This document shows positions 14,655 to 22,221 of a stretch of DNA of 25,109 nucleotides, piece by piece; position 1 is the first letter of the stretch; every line of letters begins with the position of its first letter. The notes beneath the pieces are model-generated. The model did no database searches and had not been told where the DNA came from. It worked only from the letters and a program-made list of their open reading frames with translations. The position numbers and the translations under genes are program-made. This DNA is from ANME-2 cluster archaeon. GTDB lineage: Archaea > Halobacteriota > Methanosarcinia > Methanosarcinales > Methanocomedenaceae. The stretch lies in contig JAMJFQ010000015.1 of assembly GCA_023544605.1 (NCBI GenBank), positions 1 through 25,109 of the forward strand, read 5' to 3'.

Positions 14655-14846
14655 TTAATTAAAATTAAATTCAAGAGTTTTATTCTTCAGCCATGGTACT
14701 GCTGGATCAAATCCTTTGTTCTTAAGTTTCTCATTTAAGTCCTGGAACAAAGATACCAGTTCCGAAGGATATCGATAATAAGTGACATGGATCTTTTCAC
14801 CTTTTGATCTTACAAATGCCTGGATATTCAGGAATTTCTCAGGCAA
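14655..14846 (-). CDS. Short orphan ORF, possibly a gene fragment (63 aa)
   Basis: I do not recognise this protein. From TTG 14846 it reads PEKFLNIQAFVRSKGEKIHV and continues with a YYRYPSELVSLFQDLNEKLK helix and a LEFNFN end. The composition looks like real protein, but there is no ATG and no ribosome-binding site. The open frame continues upstream for nine sense codons (VNSVLFSCI) to a TAG, and beyond that TAG an ATG is in frame after only four codons. It may be the surviving 3' part of a longer gene or a small gene with a TTG start. Confidence 0.35.
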   Translation of the reverse strand: MPEKFLNIQAFVRSKGEKIHVTYYRYPSELVSLFQDLNEKLKNKGFDPAVPWLKNKTLEFNFN

Positions 14847-15078
14847 AATGCAGGAAAAAAGAACGCTGTTAACCTATAGTGATAACATATCAAAATAGTT
14901 GAGACTACCCCTCCATTTCAACTGGAAATTATTCAATCAATTATATAATATTCCTAATGATGATTATTATTAATCATTATCTATAATTATGCTTCTTCAT
15001 GTCGAAAATGTGATTTACTAAAAATAATCTTATGTGTATCTGTTTTTATTGCAGTCTTCAATTGTGAATATGGTGCAA

Positions 15079-15087
15079 ACTATATAG
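15079..15087 (+). promoter_or_regulatory. TATA box for the MTH1187-family gene
   Basis: The sequence actatatag lies about 50 nt before the TTG start at 15133; the expected transcription start near 15110 leaves a leader of about 25 nt. The 290 bp upstream of it (14847-15078) is AT-rich and holds no gene I can support. Confidence 0.5.
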
Positions 15088-15132
15088 AAACAAATGCATA
15101 TCATCACGTAACAATACAAGGGGGTACTAATA

Positions 15133-15444
15133 TTGACTGAAAATATAGTCACTGCACAACTCCAGTTAGCAGTTCTTGGCGAAGGCGACGATTCCTTGAG
15201 CCGCTATATCTCAACCGCCGTAAAAGCACTGGATGAACGAAATGTGCAATACCAGGTCTGTCCAATGGGCACTGCCATACAAGCACAGAGCATAGACGAG
15301 ATATTCGATGCGTGCAAAGCAGCTCATGAAGCTGTATTGGATATGGGCGTCAACCGGGTATTGACCAACATCACGATCGACCACCGGCTGCAAGGCTGTA
15401 AAGGCCTGGATGAAAAAGTGCAATCAGTAAAATTAAAGCTATAA
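15133..15444 (+). CDS. MTH1187-family (UPF0045) protein, possible thiamine-type ligand binder
   Basis: This 103-residue protein matches the small ferredoxin-fold family named after MTH1187. The paired motifs are VTAQLQLAVLGEGDDSLSRY at the N-terminus, VQYQVCPMGTAIQAQSIDEIFDACKAAHE shortened here to YQVCPMGTAIQAQ, and VLTNITIDHRLQ near the end. Family members form oligomers and bind small ligands; some bacterial relatives bind thiamine or its pyrimidine part. Translation begins at TTG 15133, with AGGGGGT 8-14 nt upstream. It precedes ribonuclease Z by 46 nt and need not be functionally linked to it. Confidence 0.85.
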   Translation: MTENIVTAQLQLAVLGEGDDSLSRYISTAVKALDERNVQYQVCPMGTAIQAQSIDEIFDACKAAHEAVLDMGVNRVLTNITIDHRLQGCKGLDEKVQSVKLKL

Positions 15445-15490
15445 ATGCGAAAGGAATTATTTAATATCATATATAACATAAAACGGTCCG

Positions 15491-16408
15491 ATGCTTCGAG
15501 TAACATTCCTTGGCACAGGCGGTAGTTTACCCACTCCCGAGCGTAACCCATCAGCTATCTTAGTGAACCGCAAGGGCGAGCTTATGCTATTCGACTGCGG
15601 AGAAGGCACCCAGCAGCAGATGATGCGGGCTAAGACAGGTATGGGTAACCTGACCTCTATCTTCATCACTCATTTCCATGCCGACCATATCCTGGGCATC
15701 CCCGGCCTGATACAGACCATGAACTTCAATGGACGCACAGAGCCGCTCAAGATATACGGCCCCCACTGGGTAGAAGAATTCGTCCGTATGATGACAGCTA
15801 TTGGGTTCTTCAAACTGAAATTCGAAGTCAAAGCATTCGAATTACATCCCGGTGACAGGGTGGACAGAGGCGATTATTACATTGAGGCTATCAAGACCGA
15901 ACACAGTGTGCCGTCCATTGGCTATGCTCTTGTAGAAGCAGACAGGCCCGGACGGTTCGACCGTGAAAGGGCCGTAGAATTTGGTGTACCACCCGGCCCC
16001 CTGTTCAAACACTTGCAAACGGGAGAAGATGTAGAAGTTGATGGCAACATTATCAAAAGCAGTGATGTTACAGGCCCGCCAAGACCGGGACGAAAGATCG
16101 TATATTCCGGTGATACCAGACCTTGCAGTGGTATTTTCATGGCCAGCGACAAAGCAGACCTATTGATACATGACTCAACTCTTACCGATGACATGGTGGA
16201 CTGGGCAAACGAGTCCATGCATTCTACAGCAGGAGAGGCAGCATCCCTGGCAGCCCTGGCAAATGTGCATCAATTAGTGCTGACCCATATAAGTCCCAGG
16301 TACTCGGACGATACATCACAATTATTGGAAGATGCTAAAGAGGAATTCGAGAACGCTATTATTGCTGTTGAGTTCATGGAGATCGAGATACCGTACCGTG
16401 ACGTTTAG
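15491..16408 (+). CDS. rnz: Ribonuclease Z (tRNA 3' processing endonuclease)
   Basis: RNase Z cuts the 3' trailer from tRNA precursors. The 305-residue length and the zinc motif THFHADH (H61, H63, D65, H66) identify it. Supporting motifs are LGTGGSLPTPERNPSAILV at the start, FDCGEGTQQQMMRAK, IVYSGDTRPC and the final HISPRYSD. No ribosome-binding site precedes the ATG at 15491, and AT-rich boxes at 15455-15478 (attatttaatatc, catatataac) lie where a TATA element for a nearly leaderless mRNA would be. Its last 35 bp overlap the convergent metallophosphoesterase gene. Confidence 0.95.
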   Translation: MLRVTFLGTGGSLPTPERNPSAILVNRKGELMLFDCGEGTQQQMMRAKTGMGNLTSIFITHFHADHILGIPGLIQTMNFNGRTEPLKIYGPHWVEEFVRMMTAIGFFKLKFEVKAFELHPGDRVDRGDYYIEAIKTEHSVPSIGYALVEADRPGRFDRERAVEFGVPPGPLFKHLQTGEDVEVDGNIIKSSDVTGPPRPGRKIVYSGDTRPCSGIFMASDKADLLIHDSTLTDDMVDWANESMHSTAGEAASLAALANVHQLVLTHISPRYSDDTSQLLEDAKEEFENAIIAVEFMEIEIPYRDV

Positions 16409-17246
16409 TAGTCCTCGCCCTGCTGCGTGGCGGTCGTTTTTGTGTTATATCCAGCTTTCTCATATTCTTCAATTTTCCAAGCCTGGTACCGTCCAGCAGG
16501 TATGCCTGCGCCCCGTCCAGATCAACAGCATCTGCACCAAATACCGGGCCCAACAGGTCGTCATGTAGTGATTCATTGAACGCTACGCCGCCACAGAGCC
16601 GGCAAAACGCGGGCATGATTATCACTTCCGGGTCAGACCACATCATTTTTTTACCGGTCACACAGTAATGTGCTTCCAGCGGCGAGCGGTGCAGCCGGGT
16701 GCGTATCCAGGTTGGTTCAGCACTGCTGGAACCCAGCGGGTCGGTAAACCTGACTGTAGGATGGTTGTGTGCCATTACGATGTAGTGGCAAGCCAGCAGT
16801 TCAGGGTCTGGCCAGGTATGACCGTGGAAATATCCTATACCGTCCAGCACAAATCCTCTTGAAGGCTGTAATGCCACTTCCAGTCCGGGCGATATTCGCC
16901 GTAGCAAGTACTCCATATCCCCGTCATGATTGCCAGGTACTATATCAACCGGTACTTTCCCGGCAATACCCTCAAGGAAATTGGGGACTTCCTCCCTTTC
17001 CTGCCAGGATATCCGGGGCACATTGTGTTTCACATCTCCCAGGAGCACCACCCTGTCAGGTGCTACACTGGTGATATATTTTATTATCCTTGCTAGCCCC
17101 TGATGGGACTGGCTAGGGACCTCGATGCCATTATTTCCCAGGTCCCATTCTATCCCGAGGTGGATATCTGCCACCACCAGCACCCGGATGGTATTCTCAA
17201 CAACCAGTGCGGGTTCATTGACAAGGGGTTCCAGGGTTGCAGACAT
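16374..17246 (-). CDS. Metallophosphoesterase (calcineurin-like, SbcD-related archaeal type)
   Basis: The 290-residue protein has every two-metal motif of the fold: VADIHLG (D27, H29), LLGDVKH (D71), PGNHD (N106, H107), YFHGH (H141) and AHNHP (H160, H162). It resembles an archaeal group related to SbcD/Mre11 nucleases but without the extra domains, so a phosphodiesterase or nucleotide-acting role is likely and the substrate unknown. Its last 20 or so residues (RPPRSRARTTKRHGTVSR) are basic and partly encoded by the antisense of the rnz 3' end. They look like a non-conserved run-on tail. The promoter region of 65 bp is shared with divergent cbiD. Confidence 0.85.
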   Translation of the reverse strand: MSATLEPLVNEPALVVENTIRVLVVADIHLGIEWDLGNNGIEVPSQSHQGLARIIKYITSVAPDRVVLLGDVKHNVPRISWQEREEVPNFLEGIAGKVPVDIVPGNHDGDMEYLLRRISPGLEVALQPSRGFVLDGIGYFHGHTWPDPELLACHYIVMAHNHPTVRFTDPLGSSSAEPTWIRTRLHRSPLEAHYCVTGKKMMWSDPEVIIMPAFCRLCGGVAFNESLHDDLLGPVFGADAVDLDGAQAYLLDGTRLGKLKNMRKLDITQKRPPRSRARTTKRHGTVSRSP

Positions 17247-17311
17247 ATGCTAACATATAATATGATTGATGATAAATTGACAGGTCTGAATAGTGGGATG
17301 AATTTGATAGT

Positions 17312-18334
17312 ATGAATTTGATTGACCCTGTTAATGAGTTTCAGATACCCGGGGAGTGGGTAGACCGGGTGAACATGCCACCACATGAACTGGCCGAAGG
17401 TGTTGCATCCGGAATATTGGTGGTACTTTCCAATGGAAAGGTGCTGCATAGAGGCTTTACCACCGGCACAACTGCCGCAGCCGCAGCAAAAGCTTCGGTG
17501 TTATCGCTCAAAGGGGATGTGAATTCGGTATGGGTCCCTACCCCGTCAGGCTTAAGGGCACACCTGGAAGTAACAGCAGCGAGCGGCAGGGCAGAAGTAG
17601 TAAAGATATCAGGAGACCATAAGAGCGATGCCACGGGCGGTCTCGTTTTCAGGGCCGAGGCTACACAGTCCCTCACAATTGAACTAATGGCAGGGTCAGG
17701 CATTGGCACGGTGACAAGAGGAGGACTGCAGGTGGGAGTGGGGGAACCTGCCATCAATCCTGCCCCACGGTGTCAGATACTGGATGCTATCCAGGAAGCA
17801 CTTGACGAAACAGGCCTGGAAGGAGCAGCTGTAACTCTGTCGGTTCCAAATGGCGAGGCGGTGGGTGCAAAGACCCTGAACCCCCGGCTGGGTGTGAAAG
17901 GCGGCATATCCATATTGGGCACTACCGGATTCGTGGAGCCCTGGAGTGACCACCTGGGCGAGACCAAAATGGATCTGATAAGAGACGCTTCCAGGGTGGT
18001 GTTGACCACGGGGCGCGTCGGGATGCGTTATTCCCAGATGCTGTTCCCCGATTATACCGTGGTCATGGTGGGTAACCGGATTGACGAAGGTATTAAGGTT
18101 TCAGGGGGCAAAACAGTCATGTGTGGCTTGCCAGGTCTGATATTGAAATGGGCAATACCTGATGTATTGAATGGAACGGGTTTCAATACAATACAGGAAA
18201 TGTTAGAGAATGACCCGACGAATCCCATAATCGATAGGGCGCTTGAAGCGGCTGTAAAAAAAGCAGGAGGGGCGAGGATAGTACTGCTTGATAGGGATGG
18301 TGGAATAGTAAGGGATACAGAGGGGATGTCGTGA
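17312..18334 (+). CDS. cbiD: Cobalt-precorrin-5B (C1)-methyltransferase
   Basis: CbiD methylates C1 of the corrin ring in the anaerobic (early cobalt insertion) cobalamin route. The 340-residue protein has the diagnostic RGFTTGTTAAAAAKAS segment, then VSGDHKSDATGG-like VKISGDHKSDATGGLVF, GTVTRGGLQVGVGEPAINP and GTTGFVEPWSDH. The ATG at 17312 is used; a nearly identical 12-base string just upstream (atgaatttgata) repeats the start region. A TATA-like aacatataatatg at 17251-17263 suits it. The gene overlaps cbiE by a GTGA junction. Confidence 0.95.
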   Translation: MNLIDPVNEFQIPGEWVDRVNMPPHELAEGVASGILVVLSNGKVLHRGFTTGTTAAAAAKASVLSLKGDVNSVWVPTPSGLRAHLEVTAASGRAEVVKISGDHKSDATGGLVFRAEATQSLTIELMAGSGIGTVTRGGLQVGVGEPAINPAPRCQILDAIQEALDETGLEGAAVTLSVPNGEAVGAKTLNPRLGVKGGISILGTTGFVEPWSDHLGETKMDLIRDASRVVLTTGRVGMRYSQMLFPDYTVVMVGNRIDEGIKVSGGKTVMCGLPGLILKWAIPDVLNGTGFNTIQEMLENDPTNPIIDRALEAAVKKAGGARIVLLDRDGGIVRDTEGMS

Positions 18335-18936
18335 AGATCGTAGGCGTAGGTATCGGTCCGGGCATGGTGACACCCGAGGTGGCTGGAGTGATACAGGATG
18401 CCGGGTTAGTGTACGGCTCACCCCGTGCCCTGGAACTGGCGGCCGAACATATAACCTGTGAAGCCAGGACGATAGAGGATTATAGCCGGCTGCATGAACT
18501 GCCACCCGAAGCTGTAGTGCTGTCCACAGGCGACCCAAACCTGTCTGGACTGGGCAAGTATGCAGGCCCCTCAGATGTGGTAATACCCGGTATTTCTTCT
18601 CTGCAGACTGCATGTGCCCGAATGAAAATTGACCAGACCATGATCGTAGTGGTTAATGCACATGGCAGGAATCCTACATCAGCAGCAGTGAAATTCAGGC
18701 TGGCTATTACATCGGGTTCGACGATCTTCCTATTTCCGGACCCGAATTTCGGTGTGGATGAAGTTGTTTCTATCCTTGAAAGTATCAGACTTGATGTTCC
18801 AATTGCAGTTTTAGAAAAGTTAGGGTATCCCGACGAGCATATAGAAGTTGGAACGTTAGAAAATCCACCCAGTGCAGCATCACAGCTTTACTGTATGATC
18901 GTTGGATCGGCACTGGAAAACGATTTAAATATCTGA
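18331..18936 (+). CDS. cbiE: Cobalt-precorrin-7 (C5)-methyltransferase
   Basis: CbiE methylates C5 of the corrin ring using SAM. The N-terminal GVGIGPGMVTPEV is the SAM-binding P-loop-like motif of precorrin methyltransferases. VVLSTGDPNLSGLG and VIPGISSLQTACARM follow, as in the family. Length is 201 residues, normal for a CbiE not fused to CbiT. It starts at GTG 18331, overlapping the cbiD stop (GTGA), so translation is coupled. The decarboxylating partner CbiT is not in the window. Confidence 0.93.
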   Translation: MKIVGVGIGPGMVTPEVAGVIQDAGLVYGSPRALELAAEHITCEARTIEDYSRLHELPPEAVVLSTGDPNLSGLGKYAGPSDVVIPGISSLQTACARMKIDQTMIVVVNAHGRNPTSAAVKFRLAITSGSTIFLFPDPNFGVDEVVSILESIRLDVPIAVLEKLGYPDEHIEVGTLENPPSAASQLYCMIVGSALENDLNI

Positions 18937-18941
18937 TTTAT

Positions 18942-19916
18942 ATGAGAACCATCTCCCCCATTCTTGCCTCCAGAGCCCTCTGGCAGCTCAGGATACGAAA
19001 AAGACCGTTCGTACTGTCCCATGGCATCAATGCCAGGTGCAACATGCACTGTGATTTTTGCGAATACTGGAAGGAAGAAAAAGATGAGATGCAAACAGAG
19101 GATATCCTGCACCTTCTGGATGAGGCAAAACGTTTTGGTATTAAGTATTACAATGCCTGGACTGTAGAACCATTATTAAGGGAAGACCTGCCCCGGATCA
19201 TGGCACATGCCCGCACGCTGGGTTTGATAACGTCCATGATCACCAACGGGAAACTTCTGAAGCAGCGGGCACATGAACTGAATGATGTGGATTATCTTTC
19301 CGTATCAGTGGACGGTATTGAATCCTACAGGGATATAAGGGGGATGGATTTCGATGACCTTCTGGCCGGGATAGAAATGGCCAAGGAGGGGCGCAAAAAT
19401 CCCCTCCTGATGAACTGCGTCATCTCAGGACAGAACCTGGATGACATTGAGCCCCTGATACATCTGGCCCGGAAGATTGGGGTCTGGGTCTCATTTGAGC
19501 CGCTGCACATGTCAGAAGGCATCGGACAGGATGTTTGGGACAGGATAGGGGTACATGACATGGCGAAATATGTGAGGACAGTGGATGGCATAATCACTTT
19601 GAAGAAAGAGGGTTATCCCATTATCAATTCCCTGACATACCTTAGAATGGTCAGGGACCATGATATGGATTTCAAGTGCCGTGCAGCTGATATTATATTG
19701 AATGTCACATCAGACGGGTGGATAGAACACTGCCGGGTACAAAAGAAATGTCTTGGTCATGTGAGCGACGGTCTGGAAAACGTATGGAAAAGGTCAAAGG
19801 AAGAACGTGGCATGACAGTCCATGATTGTAAAGGATGCCTGTTCTTCGGATATGTAGAAGGCAGCCTATTGTTTGATCTCAGACCAGAGGTCATGGCCCA
19901 TTATGAATGGATATAA
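18942..19916 (+). CDS. Radical SAM protein with C-terminal auxiliary-cluster cysteines
   Basis: The 324-residue protein has the radical SAM motif CNMHCDFC (C33, C37, C40). A second cysteine set near the end (C246, C264, C270, C296, C299) looks like a SPASM/twitch-type auxiliary cluster site. The C-terminus ends with GCLFFGYVEGSLLFDLR. I cannot name the reaction; relatives act on peptides, lipids (HpnH-like) or cofactors. It starts 5 nt after cbiE and has no promoter or ribosome-binding site of its own, so it is probably part of the cbiDE transcript. A role in corrinoid or lower-ligand chemistry is therefore possible but only inferred from position. Confidence 0.85.
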   Translation: MRTISPILASRALWQLRIRKRPFVLSHGINARCNMHCDFCEYWKEEKDEMQTEDILHLLDEAKRFGIKYYNAWTVEPLLREDLPRIMAHARTLGLITSMITNGKLLKQRAHELNDVDYLSVSVDGIESYRDIRGMDFDDLLAGIEMAKEGRKNPLLMNCVISGQNLDDIEPLIHLARKIGVWVSFEPLHMSEGIGQDVWDRIGVHDMAKYVRTVDGIITLKKEGYPIINSLTYLRMVRDHDMDFKCRAADIILNVTSDGWIEHCRVQKKCLGHVSDGLENVWKRSKEERGMTVHDCKGCLFFGYVEGSLLFDLRPEVMAHYEWI

Positions 19917-19973
19917 GGATAATTAATTAACTATTAGCCGTAATGAGAAAATAAATTGCTCGAGTACAATCCC

Positions 19974-20477
19974 ATGTGGAGTAAAATATTAAGTAAGTTC
20001 GAAAAACATCCTGCACAGGAAAAGGTCATCAAGCTCCTACTGGAGCGCGGTTTCCAGGTTAATGATGAGGGTCGTGTGGTGTCTGGCGGCATTGAGATAC
20101 CCCATACCCAGGTAGCAGGAGAGATCGATGTGGACCGCAGAGTGGTGGACTCCACGTGCGAAGTGATATTGGGTGATAAGACCCTTGCAAGTATCTTCAG
20201 GAACATACACACTATACCTTTCCTGAAAGATGTAGCGCCTGAACTGGGTCTGCAAGTGCTGGTCATTACACCCGGGGATGCATCCAGAACTGGAATTTTG
20301 GGCAATGTGGCCTCAGCCGTAGCACATCGGGGCTTAAGTATCAGGCAGGCAGTGACTGATGACCCTTATTTAGCCGAACACCCACAGCTTACTATTATCA
20401 CCGATAACAAGATACCTGGCGACCTGGTCGATGAATTGATGAAGATGCCCGGGGTAAAAGGCGTAACAATATTTTAA
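19974..20477 (+). CDS. ACT-domain regulator of amino acid metabolism (COG2150-like)
   Basis: This 167-residue protein starts MWSKILSKFEKHPAQEKVIK, the usual N-terminus of an archaeal family predicted to regulate amino acid metabolism. It has an N-terminal region with winged-helix-like character (KLLLERGFQV). A C-terminal ACT domain of about 80 residues follows, containing LVITPGDASRTGILGNVASAVAHRG and ending PGVKGVTIF. The ligand is presumably an amino acid but cannot be read from sequence. The ATG at 19974 is favoured over the TTG at 19956. It converges with the bactofilin gene 7 nt downstream. Confidence 0.8.
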   Translation: MWSKILSKFEKHPAQEKVIKLLLERGFQVNDEGRVVSGGIEIPHTQVAGEIDVDRRVVDSTCEVILGDKTLASIFRNIHTIPFLKDVAPELGLQVLVITPGDASRTGILGNVASAVAHRGLSIRQAVTDDPYLAEHPQLTIITDNKIPGDLVDELMKMPGVKGVTIF

Positions 20478-20484
20478 AAGACCA

Positions 20485-21810
20485 TTATTTTGTGCCTTTC
20501 TTTTTGGTACCTTTCTTCTTTGTAGTTGTCTTTTTGGTGGATTTTTTACCACTTACAACTTTTTTCTTTGTAGCGGTCTTTTTGGTGGAAGTCTTAGCAC
20601 TTACAACTTTTTTCTTTGTAGCGGTCTTCTCTGAAGCTACCTTTTTTACGCTTGTTTTTGCATCCACCGTTTCCGGATTGGAGGCTGCCACTTTTGCTGT
20701 ACTCTTCTCTTTAAGTCCAGATTTTTCAGGTGTTGCAGCGATTTTTTTGGATTTGATCTTACCTTCGGCAGCTTTTGTTTTAACTGTTCTTTTCTTTTTA
20801 GTGACGTTAGGACTGGCATCCTGAGTCTTTTCAATCTCTGATAGCCGAATGGCAGTATTCATTCTATTCTTCGGGATGACAAATACTTCTTCCGTGGCCG
20901 TGCCTTTTGCGCTTTTTGCAGCGGCAGGTTCAGGTATCATATCCAGTATACCGCCTGTTTTAGGTACTACCTTGATCTCATCCCCTGTTATTGTAACACC
21001 GCTGGGAGCCCGCATAGGGCCATCCACTTTTGCTTCTTCGTGTATGGTGACCTCATCGCCATTTATCTCACCCAGGATATGAGTTCCTTTGCCTACATAC
21101 ACCTTCCCTTTTGTGACTAGGTTACCGTGAATGATATTTCCACTCCCTATAACAATAGTATCCATGGTTTTGATGCTACCGAACAGCGTGTTGTTATTAC
21201 TCATCTCTAATGAAGTCGCTCTGATATTGCCCATTAACCTGCATCCGCTGCCGATATCCGCTCGATCTGGCACTTTGATAGTCTCCATATCTACCTTTGA
21301 ACCGTTGGGAATTATCAGCAGTTTATCTTCATACAATTCCTCATCTTCATCGCTGAAAATCTCGCTTAGCGCCTTTTCGACTTCCTCACCCTTGCCTAAT
21401 CGTAGCATTTCTGTGAGATAAAGATAAATATATATGATAACTGGAATGGGATTCCTGACCACGATCCAGCCTTTTGCCTCAAAACCACCGCCGATCTTCA
21501 CATTCTTACCTATGTCCAGGTCACCGCCGACGATAAGTTTTCCTTCTATGTTGACAAATTCGCCAATATAAGCTTCATTTTTGGTCCTTACGTCACCAGT
21601 AACATGGGACCACATATCTATTCGTATCCCTTCAGACCCAAGCACATTGCCACCGATATTGACGCGTTCCCCTGCTATGACCGAATCTGCAATAATGCCA
21701 AAACCAAGGTCGGAATAGTTACCTATTATAACTCCACCGTCCACTACGATAGAATGCTCTTCCATGGTGGTGTTATCAGGTATTGTGAACGTTTTCAACA
21801 GTTCTTCCAT
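20485..21810 (-). CDS. Bactofilin-like polymer-forming protein with lysine-rich tail
   Basis: The 441-residue protein has two blocks of glycine-spaced beta-helix repeats typical of bactofilin/polymer-forming proteins. One covers about residues 20-118 (motifs like VIAGERVNIGGNVLGSEGIRI and VGGDLDIGKNVKIGGGF, shortened). The other covers about 165-290. Between them lies a hydrophobic stretch (PIPVIIYIYLYLTEML, 121-136) that may insert in the membrane. From about 337 to the end the sequence is almost only Lys, Thr, Ala, Ser and Val, with repeated KKVVS-K-STKKT units resembling histone H1 or bacterial DNA-binding tails. Start is ATG 21810 with GGAG upstream. Family members build filaments that scaffold envelope or chromosome processes. 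The coupling of filament domain and DNA-binding-like tail is inference from composition. Confidence 0.75.
   Translation of the reverse strand: MEELLKTFTIPDNTTMEEHSIVVDGGVIIGNYSDLGFGIIADSVIAGERVNIGGNVLGSEGIRIDMWSHVTGDVRTKNEAYIGEFVNIEGKLIVGGDLDIGKNVKIGGGFEAKGWIVVRNPIPVIIYIYLYLTEMLRLGKGEEVEKALSEIFSDEDEELYEDKLLIIPNGSKVDMETIKVPDRADIGSGCRLMGNIRATSLEMSNNNTLFGSIKTMDTIVIGSGNIIHGNLVTKGKVYVGKGTHILGEINGDEVTIHEEAKVDGPMRAPSGVTITGDEIKVVPKTGGILDMIPEPAAAKSAKGTATEEVFVIPKNRMNTAIRLSEIEKTQDASPNVTKKKRTVKTKAAEGKIKSKKIAATPEKSGLKEKSTAKVAASNPETVDAKTSVKKVASEKTATKKKVVSAKTSTKKTATKKKVVSGKKSTKKTTTKKKGTKKKGTK
20550..20628. repeat. 48-bp-period direct repeat encoding the lysine tail
   Basis: A 31-bp stretch starting cacttacaacttttttcttt (20550-20580) recurs identically at 20598-20628. 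A weaker third copy lies near 20515-20545. The 48-bp period equals 16 codons, so the tail can grow or shrink in frame. Confidence 0.75.
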
Positions 21811-21850
21811 CACGTTTTACTCCGAAATTATTTGAGGTATTTAGTAATTG

Positions 21851-21863
21851 GAGAATATAAAGT
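21851..21863 (-). promoter_or_regulatory. TATA box of the bactofilin-like gene
   Basis: On the minus strand the sequence actttatattctc lies about 45 nt before the ATG at 21810, so transcription should start near 21830 with a leader of about 20 nt. Confidence 0.45.
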
Positions 21864-21968
21864 GTTTTGCTTTTTTTGTAGATACTGTATCATTTTTAAG
21901 ACGAAGTATACGTTTCATTTTATCGAACATTTTATCTATATCAATATCAAAGGTATAATTTGATTATT

Positions 21969-22160
21969 ATGTGTGAATTAAATGCTTTTTTGATTGATGG
22001 GACTGATAAGAAACTGTTAATGGAGGATGTCGTAAGATTAGTTGTGAACGACAACGACATAACAATAACAGGAATGCTGGGTGATACCAAGCAGGTAAAA
22101 GGGAAAATACTGCGCGTGGATATCACCAAACAAGAGACTCTGATACAGAAAATCGATTAG
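21969..22160 (+). CDS. CooT-like nickel-binding small protein
   Basis: This 63-residue protein begins MCELNAFL, where Cys2 at the extreme N-terminus is the nickel ligand of the CooT family; the ATG at 21969 is therefore chosen over 21960. The remainder (VVRLVVNDNDITITGMLGDT, then VKGKILRVD) fits the small SH3-like beta-barrel of that family. CooT in bacteria helps load nickel into CO dehydrogenase. In archaea relatives are common and their client is not known. GAPDH lies 61 nt downstream and is not an obvious partner. Confidence 0.75.
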   Translation: MCELNAFLIDGTDKKLLMEDVVRLVVNDNDITITGMLGDTKQVKGKILRVDITKQETLIQKID

Positions 22161-22221
22161 GTTATGTTGTATTAAGGAACACTGCTAAATAGTGGTTATA
22201 TTTCCATTGAGGGAGAAATAT

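Noticed and set aside
14655..14900. TAG read as pyrrolysine joining a short upstream ATG to the orphan ORF
   Set aside because: Several well-supported genes here end in TAG (decarboxylase, aconitase X large subunit, site-2 protease, rnz, gap), so TAG is an ordinary stop; only four codons would be gained and no ribosome-binding site is present.
20492..20824. Hydrophobic 110-residue plus-strand ORF rich in Phe and Val
   Set aside because: It is the antisense of the lysine-rich bactofilin tail: AAG/AAA codons read backwards give Phe and Leu. No ribosome-binding site supports it.
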